The notes below the pieces were generated by a model that was given only the letters and a program-made list of their open reading frames with translations, was not told where the DNA came from and made no database searches. From CAXMST01 sp963793415 (GTDB lineage Bacteria > Actinomycetota > Thermoleophilia > Solirubrobacterales > 70-9), in contig CAWCAC010000002.1 of NCBI GenBank assembly GCA_963793415.1, positions 868,001-932,000 of the forward strand: a stretch of 64,000 nt of DNA, read 5' to 3'. Position 1 is the first letter of the stretch. Every line of letters starts with the position of its first letter. Below are positions 27,937-36,734 of the stretch, one piece after another. The translations under genes were made by a program, and so were the position numbers.

Positions 27937-27952
27937 TGGCTGGTTGGCCAGT
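27937..27952. promoter_or_regulatory. Putative operator of P450 copy 2
   Basis: TGGCTGGTTGGCCAGT matches the P450 copy 1 palindrome core TGGCTGGCCAGCCAGT at 13 of 16 positions. It sits at a comparable distance from the start codon (44 versus 53 bases). Its symmetry is reduced to TGGC-N6-GCCA. The tRNA-Arg fragment C starts only 22 bases further upstream. Confidence 0.55.
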
Positions 27953-27973
27953 CACGGACAGATGACGTGGAAG

Positions 27974-28238
27974 CTACGAAACCGAAGGTCACAGGTTCGA
28001 ATCCTGTCGGGCGCATTCTGCTGATCGGCCGCAATCCCCGATGGACATTGGGAATGCTCAGGCTCTGCCGACCACTCTCGCAAACCCTCCGAAACGCCCC
28101 AGATCCACAAACCGCATGGACATTGGGGGTCCGACCATCGCGCAACTATCGCGTGCAATCGAGATGAGCAAAGGGATTGCAGGGTCGTTGGTGGGCCAAG
28201 ACCATTGCGCAGCCGGCCAAGCGCGGGGCCCCTGGCCA
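27974..28238 (+). repeat. tRNA-Arg 3' fragment plus arm, copy C
   Basis: Bases 27974-28015 are the 42-base tRNA-Arg 3' fragment, identical to the intact gene. The arm is a diverged version of A/B. It keeps GATGGACATTGGG and GCATGGACATTGGG, the tandem motif ACCATCGCGCAACTATCGCG, GATGAGCAAAGGGATTGC, ACCATTGCGCAG, and the terminal CCCTGGCCA (28230-28238). No gene is supported from 27974 to 28390. Confidence 0.88.
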
Positions 28239-28337
28239 TGCTCGAGCAGCTTGCCGTTCGCCGCGAGGCACTCTCGCAGGGCACTTGACGGCTCACGGAG
28301 TCGAGCGAGTCCAAATGCTTTCCATCTCGTGGGGCAC

Positions 28338-28377
28338 CTGGTTAGACCAAGCGCCACGTGGCGCTTGGTCTAACCAG
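28338..28377. repeat. Perfect 40-bp palindrome
   Basis: The 20-base half CTGGTTAGACCAAGCGCCAC is followed directly by its exact reverse complement, with no loop. An outer pair GTGGGGC (28329-28335) and GCCCCAC (28384-28390) continues the symmetry after two and six unpaired bases. It lies 13 bases from the stop codon of the small gene ending at 28391. It could be a terminator, a dimeric-protein binding site or a recombination site. Confidence 0.8.
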
Positions 28378-28390
28378 TCTCGCGCCCCAC

Positions 28391-28680
28391 CTAAGCCGCT
28401 TTGGGCTGCTTGGAGGTCTCCATGACCTCGGCGAGATGGCGCCGTTCGACCTTCAGCACGAACGGACCGATCTCGATCCAGACGCAACCCGGCATGTACT
28501 CGGCGCGGGTGAAGTTGGGCTCGGAGAGCTCAAAGGCGATTCCGTCGCCGAGGTCGAAGTGCAGATGCCCCGGCAAGACACTCGAATCCGGCAGGGACAT
28601 CCTGCCCCGGCACTGATCACCTCGTCGCTGTCGAAGGTCTTCATCAGGATCAGGTTGACTTCGACGCCCACCATCAGCTC
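28391..28680 (-). pseudogene. Small hypothetical gene, probably frameshifted
   Basis: An open frame of 69 codons (28391-28600) begins MSLPDSSVLPGHLHFDLGDG and ends ERRHLAEVMETSKQPKAA. A second frame just upstream (about 28600-28680) reads MVGVEVNLILMKTFDSDEVI and would join it with one base change. The combined product of about 95 residues would be a small soluble protein of unknown family. Whether the 69-codon form is itself expressed is unclear. Confidence 0.4.
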
Positions 28681-28689
28681 GAGTTCGCC

Positions 28690-30183
28690 CTAGTCCCGAA
28701 CCGGCGGCCCTGCGGCCTCGGTTTCCCTGGTCAGGGCGGCCATGATCAGATGCGACTTGTTGCGTCCATAGGCGAAGAAGATCACGAGGCCGATCAGCAG
28801 CCAGACGAAGAGCCTGATCCAGGTTTCGATGGGAAGGGTCGCCATCAGCGACACTGAGCAGATGATCGCCAGCGGCGCGATCATGTGTACCACCGGCACT
28901 CGGAAGGGACGCGGTGTGTCCGGATGGGTCCGTCGCAGGACGAGCACCCCGATCGCCACCAGGACGAAGGAGAAAAGGGTGCCGATCGAGACCAGATCAC
29001 CGAGCGCGTCTATCGGCAGAAGCGCCGCGATCGTCGCGCCGGCTATTCCACAGACCACGGTCGTGAACACGGGGGTCCGGAGGCGCGGGCTGACCTCCCC
29101 GAAGCGGTCCGGCAGAAGTCCGTCTGAGGACATCCTCATCAGGATGCGGGTCTGCCCGTAGAAGGTGACCAGCACGGTTGCGAACAGGCCGACCACAGCG
29201 GCCACGTTCATCAGGTCCTCGAGCCATGTGAGGCTACCCGCTGCGTCCTTGAGCGCCGCGGAAATCGGATCGGCCACATTCAGTGAGGAGTAAGGCACCA
29301 GCCCGGTCAGCACCAGACCCACCGCAACGTAGAGCGTCGACGAGATGATGACTGTGCCCAGCAGGCCGATCGGGACCGTGCGCTGAGGGTTCTTTGACTC
29401 ACCGGCGGCCGTCGAGACAGCGTCGAAACCGACGTAGGCGAAGAAGACGACGCCGGCGGCCCGGATCACCCCGCTCCCACCGAACTCACCGAACGACCCT
29501 TCGTTGGCCGGCACGAATGGGGACCACAGCGAAGTGTCCACGTTGAAGGCACCCACCGCAACGAAGATGAGCAGGGCACTCACCTTGAGGGCGACCATGA
29601 TGTTGTTGGCGCGAATGGTCTCCCGCGTGCCCAGCACGAGCAGCAGGGTCGTAACGGCAACGACGAACAGGGCGGGAAGGTTGATGATTCCGCCACCACC
29701 GCTCAACGGCGGGTTCGCGAGGTCGTCGGGGATATCGATGCCGATGCTCGACATCAGGCCGACGAAGTAGCCCGCCCAGCCGACGGCGACCGTCGATGCC
29801 GAGAAGAGATACTCCAGCAGCAGGTCCCAGCCGATGAACCAGGCCATGAATACGCCGAAAGCCGCGAATACGTAGGAGTAGGTGCTGCCCGCGATCGGGA
29901 TCATCGCCGCCATTTCGGCGTAGCAGAGCGCGGTCAGACCGGCAGCGATGCCGGCGAGTACGAAGGAGACGACCACCGCCGGTCCGGCGTACTCGGCGGC
30001 CGCGGCGCCGGTGATGACGAAGATCCCGGCTCCCACGACGCTGGCAACGCCGAGTGCCATGAGCGCCCCGGGGCCGAACGCCTCAGAGTCGAGCCGCTTC
30101 CGGTCCCGGCTGGCCTGGGTCAGGATGTTGCCGAGACGGTCCGGTTTCCCTGCCTCTCCGGGCGGCCGCTCGGACATGTTCAA
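28690..30183 (-). CDS. APC-family amino acid permease
   Basis: A 497-residue transporter with about 12-13 TM helices. The first helix carries GVASVVGAGIFVITG, the conserved substrate-binding break of the APC superfamily. FFAYVGFDAVSTAAGESKNPQRTVP (in part: FFAYVGFDAVSTAAGESKNP) is the TM6-region signature of the cationic amino acid/YfnA-like branch. It should import amino acids by cation symport. The length is normal and all helices look intact. It stands alone, between arm C and an alpha/beta hydrolase gene. Confidence 0.9.
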   Translation of the reverse strand: MNMSERPPGEAGKPDRLGNILTQASRDRKRLDSEAFGPGALMALGVASVVGAGIFVITGAAAAEYAGPAVVVSFVLAGIAAGLTALCYAEMAAMIPIAGSTYSYVFAAFGVFMAWFIGWDLLLEYLFSASTVAVGWAGYFVGLMSSIGIDIPDDLANPPLSGGGGIINLPALFVVAVTTLLLVLGTRETIRANNIMVALKVSALLIFVAVGAFNVDTSLWSPFVPANEGSFGEFGGSGVIRAAGVVFFAYVGFDAVSTAAGESKNPQRTVPIGLLGTVIISSTLYVAVGLVLTGLVPYSSLNVADPISAALKDAAGSLTWLEDLMNVAAVVGLFATVLVTFYGQTRILMRMSSDGLLPDRFGEVSPRLRTPVFTTVVCGIAGATIAALLPIDALGDLVSIGTLFSFVLVAIGVLVLRRTHPDTPRPFRVPVVHMIAPLAIICSVSLMATLPIETWIRLFVWLLIGLVIFFAYGRNKSHLIMAALTRETEAAGPPVRD

Positions 30184-30267
30184 GACACTATCCGCTCTGC
30201 TGAATCAAACAAGATGTTGGTACGCGTGGCCCGGCCCCCGCGAGCAGGACGGTGAGGCGGCCGCTCC

Positions 30268-31098
30268 TCAGTTCCCGGCGAAGAACGGCGCCAGGAGCTC
30301 GCCGATCTCTTGTCCGGCCTCCTCTTGGAGGAAATGACCGCAGTGCGGGAGCTCGACCACCTCGGCCTGCGGTAGGTCGCGCTCGAGCCTGGCCACGGTC
30401 TCGGCGATGTCCGGCAGGATCCGATCCCGGCCCCCGTAGATGACCTGAACGGGAATCTGCAGCGAGGGCAGCGCCCGCGCGATCCTGGAAAAGCCCTCGA
30501 CCGGCAGGCCGATGCCCGCGTCGGCGAGCGCACGCCGTGCCTGCTCGTCGGCGAACGGCTCCTGGACGGCCGCAAGCGACTCCTCCGTCAGAGCCGTCTC
30601 GTCGGCCAGGCCCAGCTTCATCGCCGCCTCGAGACCCGCCGGGCTCGTGATCTGCTCCCTCATCTCGGGATCGCCGCAGGCTCGGATGAAGAGCATTACG
30701 GCCTCGGAGAACTCCGGGTAGAGCAGGGTGTTGAGCAGCGCCAGCCGAGTTACCCGCCCACCACCTTGAAGGGCCCAGTGGACGCCGGCAGGGCCGCCCA
30801 GGTCGTGGACGGCGAGGCTGAGACCTTCGATCCCGAGCGCCTCGAGGAATCCGTCTATCGCTCCGCCGAAGAGATCGAAGTCGTACGGCCCCTTCGGCTT
30901 GTCCGAGCCGCCAAACCCGGGAAGATCAAGTGCGAGCACGCGGTTGCGGCGGGCGATGGGGGGCATCACGTCCCGCCACAGGTAGGACGAGGTGGGCCAG
31001 CCGTGCAGGAGCAGAACCGGGGGGCCCTCACCGAGTTCCCGGTAGGCGAGGGTGAGACCGTCGCCGAAAGTCAGCTTCTGCAGCGGAGGGGCGTGCAC
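30268..31098 (-). CDS. Alpha/beta hydrolase with Asp nucleophile (haloalkane dehalogenase/epoxide hydrolase-like)
   Basis: 276 residues. The oxyanion-loop motif is LLLHGWPTSSYLWRDVM. The nucleophile elbow is AVHDLGGPAGVHWA, with Asp in place of Ser. The late acid/base region includes VIYGGRDRILPD and LPHCGHFLQEE with the catalytic His. The Asp elbow and HGxP-TSxxLWR pattern fit haloalkane dehalogenases or epoxide hydrolases. The HDLGG variant leaves the exact reaction open. No signal peptide. Confidence 0.8.
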   Translation of the reverse strand: MHAPPLQKLTFGDGLTLAYRELGEGPPVLLLHGWPTSSYLWRDVMPPIARRNRVLALDLPGFGGSDKPKGPYDFDLFGGAIDGFLEALGIEGLSLAVHDLGGPAGVHWALQGGGRVTRLALLNTLLYPEFSEAVMLFIRACGDPEMREQITSPAGLEAAMKLGLADETALTEESLAAVQEPFADEQARRALADAGIGLPVEGFSRIARALPSLQIPVQVIYGGRDRILPDIAETVARLERDLPQAEVVELPHCGHFLQEEAGQEIGELLAPFFAGN

Positions 31099-31211
31099 CG
31101 ACCCTGATCCTGACAGACGGCTTGGGGGCGAACGGCCGGCGCTCGTTGAACGGCGCCGGCGGGCGCGACATAACGGGGGCTAAGCAAGCGTTCTTAGGAG
31201 CAGAGATCGCG

Positions 31212-32267
31212 GTGGGGGTGCCAAGCAGACTCAAGTACCGGCCGGCGCTTTTCCTGGCGCTCGCGCTGGCCATCGTGCTCGTCGCCGCGTCCCCCGCACG
31301 GGCACAGCAGACACTCGGCACCAATCTCGCGACTCACAACGCGAACGCCAACATCGACTGCACCGCGGCGCCGTCTCTGATCGGCCCGCTTCCCTCCGGC
31401 GTGACCAGCTGCACCTACGTGAGCGTCGCGCTGGGCGCCCAGTCGACGGCGACCCCTTTCCCGGGCGGGGTGATCACCCGCGTCCGCGTCAGGGCGGCGG
31501 CCCCGACCGGGCCGATGCAGGTCGTGGTCGCCCGCCAGATCGGGACTACGACGACGGGCATCGGATGCTGCTTCTACGCGGGGGAGACTCAGACCTTCAC
31601 CCCGAGGGCGAACGCGACCACGGCAGTCGATGTACGGCTGCCGGTGGAGAACTCGATCGACCCCGTCAACGGAGTCCGGGTCGTTGACTTCCTCGGCCTC
31701 TCGGTGCTCTCGCCGGGCGTGGCAATCCCCGGCCAGTGGCCCGGCAACAGCCAGCTCGAGGGCTCGCTCGGACTGACACCGGGGGATGCGGTAGCGGGCC
31801 GCGTCGACGGTTACGGCAACGCCCTGATCCCGCTGCTCAGCGCCGACTTCGTTCCGCTCTGCGGGGGCGGGGCTGCGGCCGCCGTCGCCGCCGAAGAGGA
31901 GCTCGGGATCCGCGGCGACGGTCCGCTGCCGGAACCGCCGTGGGCCAACTCCAGCGCCGGCGGCCGTTGTCTCGGCGGCGCCAGCCCACGCGACGGAAGC
32001 CTGACCGGCGGACGAGCGGCCGTTCCCCTCGACTGCAATCTGACCAGCCGCTGCAGGGGCCGGTTGCAGCTGCTTGCGACCAAGGGCGGGGCTCGGCTGG
32101 GCGACTCCAAGTTCAAGATCGACTCTGGCGATCGCAAGAGGGTCAGGGTTAAGCTCAGCAAGAAGGGCAAGCGCAAGGCGAGCGGCAAGCGCAAGATCAA
32201 GGTGAGGGCCAAGATCAAGGTCAGCGGCGGCCCGAACGGGTCGGCAAAGATCACGCTGAAGCGCTAG
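31212..32267 (+). CDS. Secreted protein with Lys/Arg-rich C-terminal repeat
   Basis: About 351 residues from a GTG at 31212 (AGGAG at 31196-31200 is its ribosome binding site). A signal peptide (LKYRPALFLALALAIVLVAA, then SPARAQQ) is clear. The mature domain has strands typical of a beta-sandwich (VITRVRVRAAAPTGPMQVVV) and several Cys (SCTYVSV, GCCFYAG, PLCGGG). The last 70 residues contain SRCRGRLQL and many KGKRK-type motifs, a C-terminal pattern common in secreted proteins of this lineage. Function unknown. Confidence 0.65.
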   Translation: MGVPSRLKYRPALFLALALAIVLVAASPARAQQTLGTNLATHNANANIDCTAAPSLIGPLPSGVTSCTYVSVALGAQSTATPFPGGVITRVRVRAAAPTGPMQVVVARQIGTTTTGIGCCFYAGETQTFTPRANATTAVDVRLPVENSIDPVNGVRVVDFLGLSVLSPGVAIPGQWPGNSQLEGSLGLTPGDAVAGRVDGYGNALIPLLSADFVPLCGGGAAAAVAAEEELGIRGDGPLPEPPWANSSAGGRCLGGASPRDGSLTGGRAAVPLDCNLTSRCRGRLQLLATKGGARLGDSKFKIDSGDRKRVRVKLSKKGKRKASGKRKIKVRAKIKVSGGPNGSAKITLKR

Positions 32268-32413
32268 GGGCTCTCGGGCGCCCCCGGGCCGCAGGTCAGC
32301 CCGCGCGTCGATCGGCGAGGTAGCGAGAGGCAACGCTCGCACCCCGGCGCCGACTTAGCCCGGCGCGCTGTCCCGTTCACGCGACCGTAAGCTGACTCGG
32401 AGATCCTGCCGCC

Positions 32414-32974
32414 ATGCACGAAGCCCCCAGGTCCAAGCGCATGCCGTTCCTCCTCCTGTCGCTGTTTGCGGCGGCGCTGATCGCCGCCGGCTGTGGCGAC
32501 GAAGATGGCGGGGGGGCGACGACGGCGGCCGCCGAGGCGGAGTCCGCGGCTGAGGAGACGGACACCGGCGAGGAGCAGCCGGCAGAGCAGGCCACGAAGC
32601 CGGAGAAGGAGCAGGAGCCGGCGGGCAAGGGGATCACGCTCGCGGACTCGCAGTTCGGTGATGTCCTGTTCGACGAGAGCGACCGCGCGATCTACATCTT
32701 CGACCTCGAGACGACCTCCGAGAGCGAGTGCTACGGCGACTGCGCGGTCGCCTGGCCGCCCGTGCTGACCAAGGGTGATCCGAAGGCGAGCGGCGGCGTC
32801 AAGCAGTCGAAGCTCGGCACCACCAAGCGCGACGACGGCACCCTTCAGGTCACCTACGCCGGCCAGCCGCTCTACTACTACGTCGACGACCCCAAGGGCG
32901 AGGTCCTCTGCCACAACGTTCCCGGCTTCGGGGGCCTCTGGCTGGCGATCGACGCCTCCGGAAAGTCGGTCTGA
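32414..32974 (+). CDS. COG4315/Lipoprotein_15-type secreted repeat lipoprotein
   Basis: 186 residues with a signal peptide ending in the lipobox IAAGC (GDEDGG follows). A low-complexity Glu/Ala linker comes next, then two copies of the family's Yx(F/Y/W)xxD-type unit: AIYIFDLETTSESECYGDC (with AWPPVL) and PLYYYVDDPKGEVLCHNV. This matches the 'secreted repeat of unknown function' family (PF03640). It is lipid-anchored outside the membrane. Possible roles in electron transfer or metal binding are unproven. Confidence 0.85.
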   Translation: MHEAPRSKRMPFLLLSLFAAALIAAGCGDEDGGGATTAAAEAESAAEETDTGEEQPAEQATKPEKEQEPAGKGITLADSQFGDVLFDESDRAIYIFDLETTSESECYGDCAVAWPPVLTKGDPKASGGVKQSKLGTTKRDDGTLQVTYAGQPLYYYVDDPKGEVLCHNVPGFGGLWLAIDASGKSV

Positions 32975-33055
32975 GCAGGTGGGCAACTCGGAGTAGCCGC
33001 CGCCGGTCGCCGCGGGCGGGACCGAAATCGACGCGTCGTCAGGCCTGGCTGCGGC

Positions 33056-33084
33056 GAACGGGGCGGCTCGAGGCCGCCCCGTTC
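33056..33084. terminator. Terminator hairpin after the COG4315 lipoprotein
   Basis: A perfect 12-bp inverted repeat (GAACGGGGCGGC/GCCGCCCCGTTC) with the loop TCGAG lies 80 bases after the lipoprotein stop codon. The following ~150 bases contain no supported gene. Confidence 0.7.
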
Positions 33085-33232
33085 GATCGTCGCCTGGCCG
33101 GTGTCTAACTACCTGAAGGACACGGTCACCTTGCCGATCGGCGTGTTCTTGGCGATCCCATTTGGCAGGTGCCCGGGGCGCGCTGCGCCCGGGTCCCCGT
33201 TCCCCGAACGCCTCGCGGCGCTGGAGATGCGC

Positions 33233-33514
33233 TTAGGGGCGCATCTCCATGATGATCTCGCAGCGGTCCACCGACGCCCGCGTGCCCGGCGTCTCCGACG
33301 GATCCATGCCCGACAGCGCCGCCTCGCTGGCGCTCATGTCCTCGGCGGTTTCGAACATCTGAACCACTACGGCGGTCCGCTGCTCGGCGTCGAGCATGAA
33401 CTGCACCGCGCTCGACTTGACGCCCTCGGGGGGCCCTCCTTCCGCCCGCCCCTTCATCCGCTCCTCGACCCGCTCGGGATCGACGTCGGTAAACCTGACA
33501 ACCCTTGCGTACAT
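33233..33514 (-). CDS. Small antibiotic-biosynthesis-monooxygenase-fold (ABM-like) protein
   Basis: 93 residues. The ATG at 33514 is chosen because AGGAGG lies seven bases upstream; an ATG 33 bases earlier lacks one. The sequence MYARVVRFTDVDPERVEERM, then SAVQFMLDAEQRTAVVVQMFETAEDM, then CEIIMEMRP follows the beta-alpha-alpha-beta order of dimeric ABM/stress-response proteins (longer segment cited by its key residues). No cofactor residues are obvious. The role may be in small-molecule oxidation or simply unknown. Confidence 0.65.
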   Translation of the reverse strand: MYARVVRFTDVDPERVEERMKGRAEGGPPEGVKSSAVQFMLDAEQRTAVVVQMFETAEDMSASEAALSGMDPSETPGTRASVDRCEIIMEMRP

Positions 33515-33554
33515 CCTCAGCCTCCTCTGGATGGCTCCCTTGCCCATTAGTTAT

Positions 33555-33845
33555 ACGCCGATGCGGTCCGGGTTCGAGGTCGGGCCCGACGTCGGTCCAG
33601 TCTCCGACGAGTTGCAGCGTCGCCGCGCGGCGGCCAAGCGCGCCGATCAGCCGGTCGCCGACTATCACCTCGACCGCTCGGCCTTGCTGGTTCTCGATCG
33701 AGTAGGGGACGGTTCCCCCGGGGATCACCTCCGCGAGGACGTAGTCGCCCGTCTCCCAGCCGGATCGCGGGAGCGCCTCGAATTCCGGCCGGCTGGAATC
33801 GAAGCCCGCGATCCGGGCAATGCTGGTCAAGAAGGGCTCGGGCAT
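33555..33845 (-). pseudogene. Truncated hypothetical protein downstream of an M20 fragment
   Basis: The ATG at 33845 starts MPEPFLTSIARIAGFDSSRP, and a protein-like sequence continues (GWETGDYVLAEVIPGG, DRLIGALGRRAATLQLVGDW) to about residue 95. The frame then runs open through the next gene's leader and coding sequence in another phase. That implies loss of the real end. The start is five bases after the stop of the M20 fragment, an operon-like spacing. Family not recognised. Confidence 0.45.
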
Positions 33846-33849
33846 TACG

Positions 33850-34073
33850 TCAATCCCCGCCTTCCTCTCCGGAGGCGTGCTCGAGCAGCAACGCCGCGAG
33901 CAGCGCGGCGCGGTCCGGCAGCGACTCGATGACGACATGCTCCTCGGGCGCGTGCGCGCCGTCGCCGACCGCCCCGAGGCCGTCTAGAACAGCAGTATGC
34001 GCGGAGACGAGGTTGCCGTCGGAGGCGCCCCCGACGGCGGCCTCCTCGAGCTCGATCCCGAGTCGGCCGGTCC
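33850..34073 (-). pseudogene. C-terminal fragment of an M20 peptidase
   Basis: In one frame ending at the TGA at 33850-33852 the sequence reads LGIELEEAAVGGASDGN, then VLDGLGAVGDGAHAPEEHVV, then SLPDRAALLAAL. The GGASDGN segment and the GDGAHAPEEHV segment (with its metal-binding His) are hallmarks of the last third of M20/ArgE/CPG2-type metallopeptidases. The other two thirds are missing. It is fused at its 5' side to debris of a beta-propeller protein. Confidence 0.65.
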
Positions 34074-34075
34074 CC

Positions 34076-34933
34076 GGGGTTCCTCGGGACCCGCTGGTCC
34101 CTCGGGCAGGGGGCCCGCGGTCCCATCCAGGGTCGTGACCGGGTCAGAGCCGGTGTTGGTCAGCGCCGTCAGGCTCGCTGAGCGCGAGCCCCCGGCCTGG
34201 GGCGCGAAGCGGACCTCGGCACTGCAGGACTCAGACGGCTCGATATCCCCTCGACAGCCGTCGAGGCCGAGGAAGAAGTCGCCGGGGTGGCGCCGGCCAG
34301 ACCCCAGCCCTTGATCCGTAGCGGGGCGTTGCCGGTGTTGGTGTAGGTAACTGTCTGCGGAGCACTGACTGTGCCCCGGGGGGTCGGGGTCGGGGTGCCA
34401 AAGGTGAGGTTGGCCGGGGCTGCCTCGGCTGCGGGCTGGCGCACAGCGATCCCAATCGGAAAGCCCGCGGAGACCGTCGGCGCGCTCTTCGCGCTCAGTG
34501 CCCCGCCGGCGCCGACGTCGTATTGGGAGACGTTGTCCGCGCCGATGTTGGCGACGTAAGCGCTGCTTCCATCGAGGCTGGCCGCGATCCCGAACGCGAT
34601 GCTGCCCGCGCCAACCGTCGGCGTGCCCTTCGGGCTCAGCTCTCCTCCGGCCCCGACGTCGTACTGGCGGAGCTCCGAGGGGCCGCTGATCACGTAGGCG
34701 CTGCTGCCGTCGGGGCTGACCACGATCGGGCCGTCGCCAGCAACCGCTGTCGGCGCGCTCTTCGGGCTCAGCTCTCCACCGGACCCGATGTCGTACTGGG
34801 AGACGGTGTTCGAGCCGCCGTTGGTCACGTAGACATCGCCTGCCGCCGCGGAGCCGGCGAACAGCAGCGAGGCAACGAGCGCGAGAAGGGCAAGCAGAAC
34901 CGTCTTCGAGCGGGCGGCGTACTGGGTGCTGAT
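34076..34933 (-). pseudogene. Frameshifted YVTN beta-propeller/choice-of-anchor protein
   Basis: A signal peptide (TVLLALLALVASLLFAGSAA) is followed by repeated propeller blades (VSQYDIGSGGELSPKS, LRQYDVGAGGELSPKG, VSQYDVGAGGALSAKS). Then comes a choice-of-anchor/Hydin-like domain (LTFGTPTPTPRGTVSAPQTV). Near 34297 one base is missing in a C/G run. The correct frame continues GDFFLGLDGCRGDIEPSESC and a Gly-Pro-rich tail, then stops at the M20 junction. No ATG, GTG or TTG start is present before the signal peptide. Only two to three blades remain, so the gene is decayed. Confidence 0.65.
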
Positions 34934-35084
34934 TTAACTTACGGACACGACTGCTCCCCGCTCAGGCCCGTGGCCTGCTTCAGCTGGACGACTTCCAGGG
35001 CGAGACTAACGATCAGGCATGTGAGCGGAGTCGCGCAGTCTCCTTCCTGCGTTGCGAGACGCCGCTGCCTCAGCGATCGACAGC

Positions 35085-35729
35085 CTACGCCCGGATCCCA
35101 TCGAGGTCGGAGGGGTCGAGAATGGCGCTGCCTGTCCCCAGCTCGAGCTCGACGGCGACGATTCCAGGCTCGCCTGGATCGGCGACGAACCGAACGGGAA
35201 TCGGCCCGCCCGCGACCTCCCGCCAGGGGCCGGCGACGGTTTCGGCGTCGGCGATCGCGACGGTCAGGCCCCGCACGGAACCGGGAACGCTCCGGTCCCG
35301 CCAGCCCGGGCCGCCCCAGCGCCAGCTGTCCGTCGGCAGCGGCTCGCTCACGGAGACGATCGCGCCGCCGACGTCGGCCGGGTGCAGATGCGCTTCTGAG
35401 ATGTCGTCGAGGCCGACCTCGAATACCTCGCGGATTCCGAGCCGCCGGGCGCGCTCGCGAGCCGAAGCAACGTCCTCTACCTGGAACATCGCCATGTAGC
35501 CGCAGTCACCGCCGCGCCGGTCGAGCAGTCTCCCGGCGGCCGTGCCGTCCTCCACCGGCGAGACGAGCTCCAGGAACGTATCGCCGATCGCGAAGACCGC
35601 GTTGCGCAGGCCGAAATGGCTCACCGCGGGGTCGGCGAAGGGCTCGCCGAGGCCGAGCCTCGAGCGCAGGAGCTCCACCGAATGCTCGAGATCCCGGACG
35701 GCGATTACGGCTTGGCGCAGGCGCGGCAT
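35085..35729 (-). CDS. Glyoxalase/VOC-family protein
   Basis: 214 residues from the ATG at 35729 (PRLRQAVIAVRDLEHSVELL). The N-terminal half is a typical vicinal-oxygen-chelate unit: AVIAVRDLEHS, FGLRNAVFAIGDTFLELVSP (the Glu is a metal-ligand candidate), and YMAMFQVEDVASARERA. The C-terminal half is a degenerate second unit. Such proteins act as dioxygenases, isomerases or resistance proteins; the substrate is unknown. It diverges from the MBL-fold gene across 240 bases that show no clear gene. Confidence 0.78.
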   Translation of the reverse strand: MPRLRQAVIAVRDLEHSVELLRSRLGLGEPFADPAVSHFGLRNAVFAIGDTFLELVSPVEDGTAAGRLLDRRGGDCGYMAMFQVEDVASARERARRLGIREVFEVGLDDISEAHLHPADVGGAIVSVSEPLPTDSWRWGGPGWRDRSVPGSVRGLTVAIADAETVAGPWREVAGGPIPVRFVADPGEPGIVAVELELGTGSAILDPSDLDGIRA

Positions 35730-35969
35730 CGGCCGAATTCTGCCGCGTACGGGTTCCGCGTGCCTGGGGCCGGTGAATCGCGGCGCTGGGCCTCGGTCCG
35801 GGGCGAGCCGCACTGCACGCGGAGCTGGCACGGCACTGGCTGGCACGGTGCCGAGACCAACAGCGGCCGGGCGCCCGCCGAGACCATGCGGTCCGCTGAG
35901 ACCGTCTCGGGCCGCCGCTTCCTGATAGAGACCAGTCAGGGCCCGAGCCGACAGAGGGGAACCGAGAAG

Positions 35970-36722
35970 ATGAGCAGCAATCCACTGGCGCCGCTGACAG
36001 AGCAGATCGCAGATGGCGTCTGGCGCCACGCCGGCGACATCAGGCGGGGGATGAACGTCTACCTCGTCGCCGAGGAGGACGGCTCCGGCGTGTTCGCCTT
36101 CGACGCGGGAACTCGCGCGATGGCCAAGGGGATTCGCAAGGCCGCAGCCGAGCTCGGCGGTCTCAGGCGGGTGGTCCTCGGGCACAGCCACGTCGATCAC
36201 CGGGGCTCAGCCGCCAAGCTCGGCGTTCCCGTCTACTGCCATCCGGACGAGGTTGCCGATGCGGAGGGCGACGGGGGCGTTCACTATCAGCCGCTCGGAG
36301 AGGTTCCGGTCACCTATTCGCGTTGGCTCTACCGGATCGTGTACCCGATCTGGGATGCGGGTCCGGTCAAGATTGCCGGCACGCTCGCCGAGGGCGACCG
36401 GATCGCCGGCTTCGAGGTCGTCCACTTCCCCGGGCACGCGCCCGGCCAGATCGGCCTGTGGCGTGAGAGCGATCGGCTCTGCCTCTGCAGCGACACCGTC
36501 TATCTCACGGACTCGATGCGCCCGCTCGGCCACCACCCGGGGATCTACCCGCCGCATCCCGTCTTCGACCACGACCCGGAGCAGACCCTGGCGAGCGTCC
36601 GCAAGCTGGCGAGCCTGGAGCCGACGACCATCGCGCCTGGACACCTCGAGCCGCTTCGCGGAGAGCGTGCCGAGCTTCGGGCTCGCCTGGAGAGAGCAGC
36701 CGACGAGCGCATGGGCTGGTAG
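35970..36722 (+). CDS. MBL-fold metallo-hydrolase
   Basis: 250 residues from the ATG at 35970. The dinuclear metal motif is HSHVDH (in VVLGHSHVDHRGSAA). Downstream are VHFPGHAPGQIGLW with the third His, CLCSDTVYL with the bridging Asp, and a late GHLEPLRG His. All expected ligands of the beta-lactamase superfamily are present. The length matches general MBL hydrolases, and the substrate is unknown. It ends at a strong bidirectional hairpin shared with the bicupin gene. Confidence 0.87.
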   Translation: MSSNPLAPLTEQIADGVWRHAGDIRRGMNVYLVAEEDGSGVFAFDAGTRAMAKGIRKAAAELGGLRRVVLGHSHVDHRGSAAKLGVPVYCHPDEVADAEGDGGVHYQPLGEVPVTYSRWLYRIVYPIWDAGPVKIAGTLAEGDRIAGFEVVHFPGHAPGQIGLWRESDRLCLCSDTVYLTDSMRPLGHHPGIYPPHPVFDHDPEQTLASVRKLASLEPTTIAPGHLEPLRGERAELRARLERAADERMGW

Positions 36723-36734
36723 CGGAAAAGCATC

